The notes under the pieces: generated by a model
What the model was told of the DNA's origin: nothing
What the model saw: only the letters and a program-made list of their open reading frames with translations
The model's database searches: none
DNA from: Orlajensenia flava
GTDB lineage: Bacteria > Actinomycetota > Actinomycetes > Actinomycetales > Microbacteriaceae
NCBI RefSeq assembly: GCF_004801905.1
Contig: NZ_SSSN01000003.1
Location: 868,001-932,000, forward strand
Reading direction: 5' to 3'
DNA length: 64,000 nt
Position numbers and translations under genes: made by a program
Part shown: one piece after another, positions 7,797 to 16,485 of the stretch
How the letters are laid out: each line of letters begins with the position of its first letter
Numbering within the stretch: position 1 is the stretch's first letter

Positions 7797-9005
7797 TCAG
7801 GCGCTGTGCGGTAACGCCGCGTAACGCACCTCGCTCTCATCGACAAGCGGAACGTCGAACGCCCAGTCGGGGAGGCGGCCGCCGCGGACCATCCGATCGA
7901 TGAGTTCGCTGAGGCCGTGTCCCGGGTCGCATTCCAGGGCTCGATCGATGTGAACGGCCGCACGCGATGACGAGCCCAGCGCCCAATGGAACCACGCCAA
8001 CATGCTGAACGCACCCGCACGGCGCGATCTCGGCATCGCTGCCGTAACCAGGCTCATCACCTCGATCCCGCGCTCGAGGCGGTCGGGATCCGGACGTGGA
8101 CCCGTCCCCGACAGCAGGTGGGCGCCGGCGTCGTCATCGATGCTCTCGCCGTCGAGCGCCGCGAGTTGCATCGCTGCAGCCCGGTGACCCGCCGCGCGGC
8201 CGAAGGCGACCTGCAGGATGACGACGTCACGCTGCAATGGACGCTCGGCGACCGCTCCCAGCAGCGCCAGATCACCTGCACGCAGGTCGCCCACGGGACG
8301 CCCGAGCAGCTCTTCGACGCGCGCGACGAGGTCCATCAGAGGCGCGGCGGCGACCTCGAGCACGGTCCCGGCGACGCAGTGGCGGTCTACGCTGTCGAGG
8401 ATCCTGGCGACACGCTCGGCGTCTGCCAGACTCACGCTCGGCAGACTCACCTCGCCTTTCGGCTGCCGATCGGTGGAGAGCCCCTCGGCACGGGCGACCG
8501 CGGAGACCGCGGAGGCGGCTATCTCCCCGAGCGGATGACCGCCTTTCGGGCTCTCCGGGTCGAGGAGGGACGCCCAGGCATCGACGCCGACGCAGAACGC
8601 ATCCCGCACGCGAAGTCCGCTGACCTCGGCCCGATGGACGAGGACGTCGAGCAGGTCGGCGTGAGGCATCCCATCGGCGAACGTGGCATCCGTGTAGACA
8701 ACGGCAACCATCGCGTCGACGGACGGGATGCGGCACAGCATTCCCACCATCGTCGTGGCCGTCCGTCGCAGTTGCGCCGTGGACGCGGCGTCCGGCAGGT
8801 CGAAGCGGAGAGCGCCGCAGGTCCGTCTGCCCCGGAAGGCGACCAGGACGACGCTGCGCTCGGGCTGGTATCCGAGCAGGTGCGGGACGAGGGCGAGGAA
8901 GTCGGCGCCGTCGGCCGCCGTGATGACTGTTGGCATGACGACCAGCGTGGTGGCAGGCGGGTGGCGGGAGTGGTCGTCATCCGCCCCGCTGTGGAGGGTT
9001 GACAA
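7797..9005 (-). CDS. DUF4192 domain protein
   Basis: Up to 402 residues matching the actinobacterial DUF4192 family, recognisable by the opening PTVITAADGADFLALVPHLLGYQPERSVVLVAF and a central cluster around RVRDAFCVGVDAWASLL. The C-terminal third is helical, with AFSMLAWFHWALGSSSRAAVHIDRALECDPGHGLS resembling a tetratricopeptide-like pair. No catalytic motif is visible and the function is unknown. The TTG at 9005 gives the longest frame; an ATG at 8936 (MPTVITAADG) matches the usual family start better. Neither has a good ribosome binding site. Stand-alone gene. Confidence 0.75.
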   Translation of the reverse strand: MSTLHSGADDDHSRHPPATTLVVMPTVITAADGADFLALVPHLLGYQPERSVVLVAFRGRRTCGALRFDLPDAASTAQLRRTATTMVGMLCRIPSVDAMVAVVYTDATFADGMPHADLLDVLVHRAEVSGLRVRDAFCVGVDAWASLLDPESPKGGHPLGEIAASAVSAVARAEGLSTDRQPKGEVSLPSVSLADAERVARILDSVDRHCVAGTVLEVAAAPLMDLVARVEELLGRPVGDLRAGDLALLGAVAERPLQRDVVILQVAFGRAAGHRAAAMQLAALDGESIDDDAGAHLLSGTGPRPDPDRLERGIEVMSLVTAAMPRSRRAGAFSMLAWFHWALGSSSRAAVHIDRALECDPGHGLSELIDRMVRGGRLPDWAFDVPLVDESEVRYAALPHSA

Positions 9006-9081
9006 CGAACGTCAGCGGGGAAGGAGTCGCCTCGGGCCCGCTGGCCGGTCCTGCGTCAGGCCTGAGCATCCACCCCGCTCG

Positions 9082-11139
9082 TCAGACCTGCTCGTCCACC
9101 GGCGCCTGGAACTGCGCGTTGTACAGGCTGTAGTAAGCGCCTCCCGCCGCCAGCAGTTCTGCGTGGGAGCCCTGCTCGACGATCGAGCCGTCCTCCATCA
9201 CCAGGATGACGTCCGCGTCGCGGATCGTCGAGAGCCGGTGCGCGATCACGAAGCTCGTGCGGTTGGTGCGCAACGCCGACATCGCCTGCTGCACGAGCAC
9301 CTCCGTGCGGGTGTCGACCGAGCTCGTCGCCTCGTCGAGGATGAGCACGGAGGGTCGGGCGAGGAAGGCCCGGGCGATGGTGACGAGCTGGCGCTCTCCC
9401 GCCGAGATGTTGCCGGCCTCGTCATCCAGAACGGTGTCGTAGCCATCGGGAAGGGAATGCACGAAGCGATCGACGTACGTCGCCACCGCTGCGGCGCGGA
9501 TCTCCTCCTCGCTCGCATCCGGTCGGCCGTAGGCGATGTTCTCCCGGATGGTCCCGCCGAACAGCCAGGTGTCCTGCAGCACCATGCCCATCCGTGAGCG
9601 GAGGTCATCCCGTGTCATCGTGGCGGTGTCGACACCGTTGAGCGTGATGCGACCGGAATCGATCTCGTAGAAGCGCATGATGAGGTTGACGAGGGTCGTC
9701 TTGCCCGCTCCCGTGGGTCCGACGATCGCGACCGTCGATCCTGGCGCCGCCACCAGGTTCATGTCCTCGATGAGCGGCTTGTCCGCGGCATAGCGGAACG
9801 AGACGTGCTCGAACGCGAGTCGGGCACCGCCGGCGTCGTCGTCGACTGTCGTCGTCTGCGGATCCACGGGGTCGGGCGACTCCTCTTCGGCATCCAGGAG
9901 CGCGAAGATGCGCTCCGAGCTCGCGACGCCCGACTGAAGGAGGTTGGCCATCGAGCCGAGCTGGCTGAGCGGCTGGGCGAACTGGCGCGAGTACTGGATG
10001 AACGCCTGCACATCGCCGAGCCGCAGGGTGCCCCCGGCGACCATCAGACCGCCCACGACGGCGATCGCCACATACACCAGGTTCCCGATGAACATCATGG
10101 CGGGCATGATGATGCCCGATACGAACTGCGCACCGAAGCTCGCCCGGAAGAGCTCGTCGTTCTTGGCGTCGAAGAGGCCATCGACCTCCCGCTGCCGCCC
10201 GAACACCTTGACGAGGGCGTGCCCGGTGAAGGTCTCCTCGATGCGGGCATTGAGCTCACCGGTGTACTTCCACTGCGAGACGAACATCTTCTGGCTGCGC
10301 TTGGCGATGACGACGGTGACCAACGTCGTGAGCGGCACGGTCACGAGGGCGACGAGGGCGAGCAGCGGCGAGATGGTGAACATCATCACCACGACGCCGA
10401 CGACCGTGAGAATGCTCGTGAGCATCTGACTCAGAGTCTGCTGCAGCGTCTGCGACACGTTGTCCATGTCGTTGGTGACTCGGCTGAGCACCTCGCCGCG
10501 CTGCATACCGTCGAAGTACTTCAGAGGGAGCCGATTGATCTTGTCCTCCACATCGGAGCGCAGCCGGAAGACCGTGCGCTGGATGGCGCCGTTGAGCACG
10601 TAGCCCTGCAGCCACTGGAACAGGCTCGACAGCAGGTAGAGCACGAGCACGCCGAGCAGGACCATCGCGAGCGCGTGGAAGTCGACACCCTGCCCCGGCG
10701 TGAGGTTCATCGCGCTGACCATGTCGGCCTGTTGGGTGTTGCCGGATGCGCGCAGCTGATCGACGACCTGCTGCTTGGTCGCGCCGGCCGGCATCTGAGC
10801 GGAGACGACACCCTCGAAGATGATGTTGGTGCCCTCGCCGAGCAGTTTCGGGCCGAGGACGCTGAAGACGACGCCGATGATCGCGAGGATCGTCACGGTG
10901 ATGACCGGGACCCGCTCCGGCTTCAGTCGGCCGATCAGGCGCTTGGCCGACGGCAGGAACGTCATCGGCTTCTCGGCCGGCAGGCTCGCGCCTCCGCCGA
11001 ACGGGCCGCCACGGCCGGGTCCGCCCTGACGGGGCGGTTGGGCGGCCGCCGAGGATGGCGCCGCCTCCTCCCCACCGGCGACCTCCGCCTGGACGGATGC
11101 CGGAACCAGGGCTTCCTCGTTGTCGTCGCGGGCGGTCAT
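9082..11139 (-). CDS. ABC exporter half-transporter with consensus catalytic residues
   Basis: 685 residues: a Gly/Pro-rich cytoplasmic N-terminus (about 1-60), a six-helix type-I exporter membrane domain with an unusually long loop after helix 1 (about 100-155), and a C-terminal ATPase. The NBD has Walker A GPTGAGKTT (about 472-480), a non-canonical signature ISAGERQ instead of LSGGQ, Walker B LILDEATSSVD with the catalytic Glu, and the switch His in VIAHRLS. It overlaps the upstream half-transporter by ATGA, so the two are made together as a heterodimer. The substrate is unknown; drug or lipid export is typical of the family. Confidence 0.93.
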   Translation of the reverse strand: MTARDDNEEALVPASVQAEVAGGEEAAPSSAAAQPPRQGGPGRGGPFGGGASLPAEKPMTFLPSAKRLIGRLKPERVPVITVTILAIIGVVFSVLGPKLLGEGTNIIFEGVVSAQMPAGATKQQVVDQLRASGNTQQADMVSAMNLTPGQGVDFHALAMVLLGVLVLYLLSSLFQWLQGYVLNGAIQRTVFRLRSDVEDKINRLPLKYFDGMQRGEVLSRVTNDMDNVSQTLQQTLSQMLTSILTVVGVVVMMFTISPLLALVALVTVPLTTLVTVVIAKRSQKMFVSQWKYTGELNARIEETFTGHALVKVFGRQREVDGLFDAKNDELFRASFGAQFVSGIIMPAMMFIGNLVYVAIAVVGGLMVAGGTLRLGDVQAFIQYSRQFAQPLSQLGSMANLLQSGVASSERIFALLDAEEESPDPVDPQTTTVDDDAGGARLAFEHVSFRYAADKPLIEDMNLVAAPGSTVAIVGPTGAGKTTLVNLIMRFYEIDSGRITLNGVDTATMTRDDLRSRMGMVLQDTWLFGGTIRENIAYGRPDASEEEIRAAAVATYVDRFVHSLPDGYDTVLDDEAGNISAGERQLVTIARAFLARPSVLILDEATSSVDTRTEVLVQQAMSALRTNRTSFVIAHRLSTIRDADVILVMEDGSIVEQGSHAELLAAGGAYYSLYNAQFQAPVDEQV

Positions 11140-12872
11140 GCTGCTGCCTCCCGGGCGCTGAGCTGGCTGGAGACGATCTCCTCGTAGGTCGGCGAGGTCT
11201 CGAGGAGCTCGTCGTGGGTCCCCCGGTCGACGATCACGCCATCCTCGAGCACGAGGATGAGGTCGGCGTCGACGATGCTCGACACCCGCTGCGCGACCAC
11301 GAACATCGAGGCGTCGCCGACATCTGCTCGCAGTGCGCGTCTGAGCCGGGCATCCGTCGCCACGTCGAGGGCCGAGAAGGAATCGTCGAAGACGTAGATC
11401 TCGGGACGTTTGACGAGCGCCCTCGCGATCGCGATGCGTTGTCGCTGACCGCCGGAGAGGTTGGTGCCGCCCTGCGCGACGGCGGCGTCGAGTCCGCCGG
11501 TCATCGCCCCGACGAATCCGCGTGCCTGGGCGACTTCGAGGGCATGCCAGAGCTCGTCATCCGTCGCATCCGGCTTGCCGTAGAGCAGGTTGGAGCGCAC
11601 CGTCCCCGAGAACAGGTAGGGCTTCTGCGGCACGAGCCCGATGCGACTCCAGAGCAGGTCGGGTTCCAGGTCGCGCACGTCGACTCCGTCGATGAGCACG
11701 GAGCCGTCCGTGGCGTCGAACAGCCGCGGCAGGAGGTTGACGAGGGTCGTCTTGCCCGCACCTGTGCTGCCGATCACGGCCGTTACTGTGCCCGGCTCAG
11801 TGCGGAAGGTGAGTCCGTGCAGCACCGGCTGCTCAGCTCCGGGGTAGGAGAACGACACGTCCCGCAGTTCGATCGCACTCCGCTCGGCGAGGGAGGTGAC
11901 GGGCTCGACGGGGGCCACGACGCTCGAAGGCGTGTCGAGGACCTCCGAGATGCGATCGCCGGAGACAGAAGCGCGCGGAATCATCACGGCCATGAACGTG
12001 GCCATCATCACCGCCATGAGGATCTGCATGAGGTACTGCAGGAATGCCATCAGCGTGCCGACCTGCATCGATCCGTCCTGGATGCGGAACGCGCCGAACC
12101 AGAGCACAGCGACGCTCGAGAAATTGAGGACGGCCATGACGATCGGGAACATGAGCACCATCAAGCGCCCGGCTCGGGTCGCCGTGTCGGTGAGCTCGGC
12201 GTTGGCCTCGCCGAACCGAGCGCGCTCGACGGGCTCCCTGACGAACGCCCGGATCACACGGATGCCGGTGAGCTGCTCGCGGAGCACCAGGTTCACCCGG
12301 TCGATGCGCTTCTGCATGAGCCGGTAGAGCGGAACCATGCGCGTGACGATGAGCCCCACCAGAACGAGGAGCACGGGAACACTGACGGCGATGAGCCAGG
12401 ACAGCTGGAGGTCCTGCCGCATGGCCATGATCACACCGCCGATGGCCAGGATCGGAGCGGAGACGAGGAGTGTGCACGTCATCAGCACCAGCATCTGCAC
12501 CTGCTGCACGTCGTTCGTCGAGCGGGTGATGAGCGATGGCGCTCCGAAGCTCGAGACCTCGCGCTCCGAGAATGCTCCGACCCGGCGGAACACGGCCTGG
12601 CGCAGGTCGCGACCCAGCGACATCGCCGCGCGCGAACCGAAGTACACCGCCGCGATCGAACACACGATCTGACCGAGGGTGATGACGAGCATCCATCCGC
12701 CGGTCGAGAGGATGTAACCGGTGTCGCCCGTCGAAACCCCCTTGTCGATGATGTCCGCGTTGAGGGTCGGCAGGTAGAGCGAGGCGACGGACTGCAACAG
12801 CTGGAAGACGATGACGCCGAGCAGGAGCGCCCAGTAGGGCCGGAGATAGGTGCGGAGCAGGCGGACGAGCAT
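11136..12872 (-). CDS. ABC exporter half-transporter with degenerate ATPase site
   Basis: 578 residues: six membrane helices then an NBD with Walker A GSTGAGKTT (about 367-375) and a canonical signature NLSGGQRQR. Walker B reads IYVFDDSFSALD, with Asp in place of the catalytic Glu, and the switch region reads VVAQRVSS, with Gln in place of His. This is the classic degenerate partner of a heterodimeric exporter such as LmrCD or TM287/288: its signature completes the good site of the partner, while its own Walker B faces the partner's poor signature. It lies 11 bp after the TetR gene and overlaps the second half-transporter. Confidence 0.93.
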   Translation of the reverse strand: MLVRLLRTYLRPYWALLLGVIVFQLLQSVASLYLPTLNADIIDKGVSTGDTGYILSTGGWMLVITLGQIVCSIAAVYFGSRAAMSLGRDLRQAVFRRVGAFSEREVSSFGAPSLITRSTNDVQQVQMLVLMTCTLLVSAPILAIGGVIMAMRQDLQLSWLIAVSVPVLLVLVGLIVTRMVPLYRLMQKRIDRVNLVLREQLTGIRVIRAFVREPVERARFGEANAELTDTATRAGRLMVLMFPIVMAVLNFSSVAVLWFGAFRIQDGSMQVGTLMAFLQYLMQILMAVMMATFMAVMIPRASVSGDRISEVLDTPSSVVAPVEPVTSLAERSAIELRDVSFSYPGAEQPVLHGLTFRTEPGTVTAVIGSTGAGKTTLVNLLPRLFDATDGSVLIDGVDVRDLEPDLLWSRIGLVPQKPYLFSGTVRSNLLYGKPDATDDELWHALEVAQARGFVGAMTGGLDAAVAQGGTNLSGGQRQRIAIARALVKRPEIYVFDDSFSALDVATDARLRRALRADVGDASMFVVAQRVSSIVDADLILVLEDGVIVDRGTHDELLETSPTYEEIVSSQLSAREAAA

Positions 12873-12883
12873 GATCGGACTTT

Positions 12884-13522
12884 CTACGCGGTAGCGAATT
12901 CTGATGCGGGGTCGGGCTGGGCGATGATCGGCCGGGATCCGTTGGCGATTCCGTGGAGCAGCAGGTCGGCGATGTCCTCCGGAGTGAACGCCTCTCCGTC
13001 GGAGATCATCGGGTGCGTCATAGACAGCGTGGTGATGCGGATGAGGGCTGCCGCGCGCTGCGGCGGGATGCGCAACTCGGCGCGGTGGTGCTCCAGCAAC
13101 GCGACGATCCGTTCGGCCACGGCATCCGACTCGGCCCGGTTCACCCGTCGGGGATGATCCGCTGCCGGCGGCCGGAAGCCGATCGCGGCCATCAGGGTGA
13201 ACATGTCGCGCAGCCGATGCTGCACCAGGTCAACGACTGCGACGACAGTCGCGGCGAGCGGGAGGTCGACGGGAATGGACGCGACATCCTCGACGATGGA
13301 GGCGTGCTCGGCGTTCCGCTCCACGGCGGCGTGGATGAGGTCCTCCTTGTCGACGAAGACGGAGTAGACCGTTCCCTCCGCGACTCCCGCGGCCTCCGCG
13401 ATCTGTCGACTCGTCACGGAGCGACCGTGCTGTTTGAGCAATGGGATGACCGCGTCGGCGATCGCCTGACGGCGCCCCTCGCGAGAGAGCGGCTTGGCGC
13501 GGGTCGGTTTGTCATCCACCAT
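12884..13522 (-). CDS. TetR family repressor of the ABC exporter
   Basis: 212 residues. The N-terminal TetR helix-turn-helix is clear: REGRRQAIADAVIPLLKQHGRSVTSRQIAEAAGVAEGTVYSVFVDKEDLIHAAV, about residues 14-68. The C-terminal ligand domain is not assignable to a known effector. It is the first gene of a minus-strand operon with both ABC half-transporters (11 bp gap). A perfect 22-bp palindrome immediately upstream of its -10 box is an obvious autoregulatory operator. The start at 13522 (ATG) is supported by TATGCT ending 6 nt upstream. Confidence 0.93.
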   Translation of the reverse strand: MVDDKPTRAKPLSREGRRQAIADAVIPLLKQHGRSVTSRQIAEAAGVAEGTVYSVFVDKEDLIHAAVERNAEHASIVEDVASIPVDLPLAATVVAVVDLVQHRLRDMFTLMAAIGFRPPAADHPRRVNRAESDAVAERIVALLEHHRAELRIPPQRAAALIRITTLSMTHPMISDGEAFTPEDIADLLLHGIANGSRPIIAQPDPASEFATA

Positions 13523-13528
13523 GCCGAC

Positions 13529-13534
13529 AGCATA
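13529..13534 (-). promoter_or_regulatory. -10 element, leaderless tetR-ABC promoter
   Basis: TATGCT, 6 nt before the TetR ATG. The operator palindrome abuts its upstream side and so fills the -35/-10 spacer. Confidence 0.55.
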
Positions 13535-13556
13535 ACTGAGTGAGCGCTCACTCAGT
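13535..13556. promoter_or_regulatory. Perfect 22-bp palindromic TetR operator
   Basis: Two 11-bp arms, ACTGAGTGAGC and its exact reverse complement, with no spacer. The core TGAGTGAGCGCTCACTCA is a common operator form for TetR-family regulators. It sits in the promoter spacer of tetR and over the -35 position of a TAAATT hexamer (13570-13575) that could serve the divergent HExxH gene. Confidence 0.85.
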
Positions 13557-13644
13557 CAAGGATCTCGGCTAAATTCTTCGCCGCGAACGGGTGATGCCGC
13601 CCGATGCCGACACCGACGTAGACTGCGCTGACGGAGGGGGCGAG

Positions 13645-14376
13645 ATGGACTACTACATCGATGGCGAACCCGACTCGCGCTTCCAGCCGGATCCGCCGCG
13701 GCGATCCCGCGATCTCCTGCTCTGGGCTGGCATCGCGCTCGTCCTGCTCATCGCCGGTGCAGCGATCGGATGGGCGCCGGCCGTTACGGAACAGGTGCGT
13801 GCCTGGACGTCGCCGGCGGATTCCGCGACCAGGAAGCTGGCGGATGCGGCGGGGATGACCAGCACCGGGCAGCGGTTGTTCCTCGGCGCGGATCCGTCGA
13901 TCGAGCCGGCCTCGACATTCGATAAGGCGTGTGCCGATGCGGACAGTGGGACTGGCGCCGAGTCCGGGGGCCACTCCGGCGGCGGGGGAGCCCAGACCCT
14001 GGGGTGCTTCGTTCCGTCGAGCGGCATCATCCACATCCGGGATCTCGGCGCCCTCGGACCGAGCGGTGCCGACCTCGAGACGGTGACGGCCGCCCACGAG
14101 ATGCTCCACGTGGCCTGGGAACGCACCGGACGCGCCGAGCGGGAGCGTCTCACCGCCCTCCTGGAGGCGGAGGCCGCCAAGCGAGCCGACGATCCGTCCT
14201 TCACGGGGATGCTCGCGCCGTACGGCGATATCTCCGCCCTGGCGCGCGACGACGAACTGCACTCCCTCGTCGGAACCGAGACCGCGGGCCTTTCGCCTGA
14301 GCTGGAGGAGCACTACGCGCACTACTTCCTCGATCGGGCGGCGCTCGTGGACCTCTCCGCGACGCCTACCCGGTGA
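13645..14376 (+). CDS. Membrane-anchored HExxH putative metallopeptidase
   Basis: 243 residues of unknown family. A cytoplasmic Pro/Arg-rich N-terminus precedes one membrane segment (about 25-46), so the rest is probably outside. Residues around 151-160 read VTAAHEMLHVAW, an HExxH zinc-binding motif, followed by Glu-rich helices and a C-terminal EEHYAHYFLDRA that could supply the third ligand. A pair of cysteines (KACAD, LGCFV) may form a disulfide. The start at 13645 is chosen for the strong GGAGGGGG just upstream. It is divergent from the tetR-ABC operon across a shared regulatory gap. Peptidase activity is inferred from the motif only. Confidence 0.75.
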   Translation: MDYYIDGEPDSRFQPDPPRRSRDLLLWAGIALVLLIAGAAIGWAPAVTEQVRAWTSPADSATRKLADAAGMTSTGQRLFLGADPSIEPASTFDKACADADSGTGAESGGHSGGGGAQTLGCFVPSSGIIHIRDLGALGPSGADLETVTAAHEMLHVAWERTGRAERERLTALLEAEAAKRADDPSFTGMLAPYGDISALARDDELHSLVGTETAGLSPELEEHYAHYFLDRAALVDLSATPTR

Positions 14377-15202
14377 GGGCCGAGAGCTGCTGGTAGCCCC
14401 GCAGCACCCCGGACTCGACGATCTCCAGCGGCATCCCCGATCGTGTCGACGCGCGCTCGGCGACGTACTCGATGGGCTCTCGTGACGCGTGCCCCTCCCG
14501 AATCACGTCGGCGACGACCTGCAGCATGACGGCCTGACGCTCGACGAAGGCGCGGTCGACAGGCGTTCCGTGTCCCGGGATGACCACCTCATCCGCCCCG
14601 ATGACGTCGACGAGCCCCCTCAGCACCTCGGGCCAGTCGAGGGGGAACGCGCCGGAACCGTACAGTGGCGGCCCCGACTGCTCGATGACATCGCCGAGCA
14701 CCCACACGCCCGCGTCCGGCACGTGAACAGCGACGTCGGTGTCGGTGTGGCCGGGGCCCAGCGGAATCAGCTCCACCCTCCGCCCGCCGACGTCGATCTC
14801 CGCCCGCGAGGAATGCGGATGCGTGGGCGGCGTGAGCTGCACGTCGGTCCAGTCGTACTGGGGCGCAGCGGAGGGGTCTGCCGTCCAGGCCTCCAGTCGA
14901 GGTCCTTCGAACTCGCGGAAGTGCGCTGCGATCCCGGCGTGCCCGTGGATCTCCGCGCCCGTGAACACCTGATTGCCGAAGGTGTGGTCGTAGTGTGCGT
15001 GGGTGTTGACGACATGGGTGACGGGGCCGATGTCGAGCGCGGCGACCTCGCCCGCGAGTTCTCCTCCCTCGCGCGGATTGCACCGAGTGTCGACCAGCAG
15101 CAGCCCGTCGCGCTCGCGACCGTGGATGACCGTGATGGAGACGTCGATCGGCTCGAAGCGGGCGTGACGGATGCCGTGCGCCACCGTCGTCCATGTCGTC
15201 AT
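14366..15202 (-). CDS. Metallo-beta-lactamase-fold hydrolase
   Basis: 278 residues. The zinc motif HAHYDHTFGN (HxHxDH) lies near residue 87, GPGHTDTDVAV gives the next His, LGDVIEQS the bridging Asp, and VIPGHGTPVD the last His. This is the glyoxalase II/lactonase-type MBL fold; no lipoprotein or secretion signal is visible, so it is probably cytoplasmic. The C-terminal helices (RQAVMLQVVADVIREG) are like those of soluble MBL hydrolases. It overlaps the tail of the convergent HExxH gene by 11 bp. The substrate is not evident. The start is supported by TAGGAT 6 nt upstream. Confidence 0.88.
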   Translation of the reverse strand: MTTWTTVAHGIRHARFEPIDVSITVIHGRERDGLLLVDTRCNPREGGELAGEVAALDIGPVTHVVNTHAHYDHTFGNQVFTGAEIHGHAGIAAHFREFEGPRLEAWTADPSAAPQYDWTDVQLTPPTHPHSSRAEIDVGGRRVELIPLGPGHTDTDVAVHVPDAGVWVLGDVIEQSGPPLYGSGAFPLDWPEVLRGLVDVIGADEVVIPGHGTPVDRAFVERQAVMLQVVADVIREGHASREPIEYVAERASTRSGMPLEIVESGVLRGYQQLSALTG

Positions 15203-15208
15203 GGGGCG

Positions 15209-15214
15209 ATCCTA
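15209..15214 (-). promoter_or_regulatory. -10 element, leaderless promoter of MBL hydrolase
   Basis: TAGGAT ends 6 nt before the ATG at 15202; no ribosome binding site is present. Confidence 0.5.
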
Positions 15215-15311
15215 CGCACCCCGTCTCCTCCCTGGCTCCTCCCCCGGTGACCCGGCCGGAGGCGAGCGCACCGATGTCCGATTACCGCGAGAGGATGTCG
15301 GCCGCCCCGGC

Positions 15312-15317
15312 TAGATT
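15312..15317 (+). promoter_or_regulatory. -10 element, leaderless ogt-tag promoter
   Basis: TAGATT ends 6 nt before the ogt ATG; no ribosome binding site is present. Confidence 0.5.
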
Positions 15318-15323
15318 CGAACC

Positions 15324-15866
15324 ATGACCACCACGACCGGCATCCTCTACCTGGAGCGCATCGACAGTCCCATCGGGCGCATCGAGATCACCAGCGACGG
15401 CACATCCGTCACCTCCGTGTCCATGGAGCACGACGGGACGCTCCCCCACGACGGAGTCGACACGATGACCACCCCGGTGCTCGCCGAGGCCGTGCGCCAG
15501 TTGCGCGAGTACTTCGCCGGTGAGCGCACCGAATTCGACGTCCCGGTCGATCCGCAGGGCACCGCCTTCCAGAAGGCGGTCTGGGCGCAGATCGCCGCCA
15601 TCGAGTGGGGAGACGTCCGATCGTACGGTGAGATCGGGCACGCCATCGACCGGCCGCACGCGGGCCGCGCCATCGGGCAGGCGGTCGGGGCCAACCCGGT
15701 TCCGCTGTTGATCGGGTGCCACCGGGTGCTCTCCTCCACCGGCCACATCACGGGCTACAGCGGCGGCAACGGCATCCCCACCAAGGTCTGGCTTCTCGAC
15801 CACGAGGAGATCGCCCACCGCGGCGCGGCTCCCGCCCTGTTCGACCTCCAACCCGTCGACGCATGA
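15324..15866 (+). CDS. ogt: Methylated-DNA-protein cysteine methyltransferase
   Basis: 180 residues. It repairs O6-alkylguanine by transferring the alkyl group to its own cysteine. Visible are the DNA-binding FQKAVWAQIAAIEWGDVRSYGEIG helix region, RAIGQAVGANPVPLLIGCHRV with the acceptor Cys, and the closing GYSGGNGIPTKVWLLDHE. The acceptor motif reads GCHRV rather than the usual PCHRV; the cysteine, His and Arg are intact, so activity is expected. Its stop overlaps the start of the 3-methyladenine glycosylase gene, forming a two-gene alkylation-repair operon. No AraC-like activation domain is present, so this is an Ogt-type and not an Ada-type protein. Confidence 0.93.
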   Translation: MTTTTGILYLERIDSPIGRIEITSDGTSVTSVSMEHDGTLPHDGVDTMTTPVLAEAVRQLREYFAGERTEFDVPVDPQGTAFQKAVWAQIAAIEWGDVRSYGEIGHAIDRPHAGRAIGQAVGANPVPLLIGCHRVLSSTGHITGYSGGNGIPTKVWLLDHEEIAHRGAAPALFDLQPVDA

Positions 15867-16468
15867 GTTCGAGCGGATCGCCGGTTCCGTCGGTGCCTCC
15901 GACCCTCGTCATGGGCGACGATGGGAAGGCGCGTTGTGCGTGGGGCGCCGACGACGCGGAGTACCGGCGTTACCACGACGAGGAGTGGGGAGCCCCGCTG
16001 CACGACGACCGGCGGCTGTTCGAGAAGCTGTGCCTGGAGGGCTTCCAGGCTGGGTTGTCCTGGATCACCATCCTCCGCAAGCGACCGGCGTTCCGGTCCG
16101 CGTTTCACGACTTCGACCCGCAGCAGGTTGCGGACATGACCGAGAGCGATGTGGAGCGTCTTCTGCAGGACGCGGCCATCATCCGTCACCGCGGCAAGAT
16201 CGAGGCGACCATCGGCAATGCGAAAGCCGTGCTGGCGCTCGACGAGAGCATCTCCGACCTGATGTGGGGCTTCGCTCCCCCACCGACCGGTCGACGCCGT
16301 CCTGTGGCGTGGTCCGACGTGCCGGCGGTGACGCCCGAGTCCACGGCGATGAGCAAGGAGCTTCGCTCCAGAGGGTTCCGCTTCGTCGGCCCGACGACGA
16401 TGTACGCCCTCATGCAATCGACCGGTATGGTCGACGATCACCTCGCCGGCTGCTGGCGAGCGGGCTGA
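15863..16468 (+). CDS. tag: DNA-3-methyladenine glycosylase I
   Basis: 201 residues. It removes 3-methyladenine from DNA. The Tag signature is clear: RCAWGADDAEYRRYHDEEWGAPLHDDRRLFEKLCLEGFQAGLSWITILRKR, with zinc-site Cys near residue 24, and the terminal HLAGCW supplying the other ligands. The ATG at 15863 overlaps the ogt stop (ATGA); a later ATG at 15911 (MGDDGKARCAW) would fit the normal family N-terminus, and the extra 16 residues are Ser/Pro-rich. It forms a repair operon with ogt and is followed by the 16-bp repeat array. Confidence 0.95.
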   Translation: MSSSGSPVPSVPPTLVMGDDGKARCAWGADDAEYRRYHDEEWGAPLHDDRRLFEKLCLEGFQAGLSWITILRKRPAFRSAFHDFDPQQVADMTESDVERLLQDAAIIRHRGKIEATIGNAKAVLALDESISDLMWGFAPPPTGRRRPVAWSDVPAVTPESTAMSKELRSRGFRFVGPTTMYALMQSTGMVDDHLAGCWRAG

Positions 16469-16485
16469 CCGCGACCGCGTCATCG

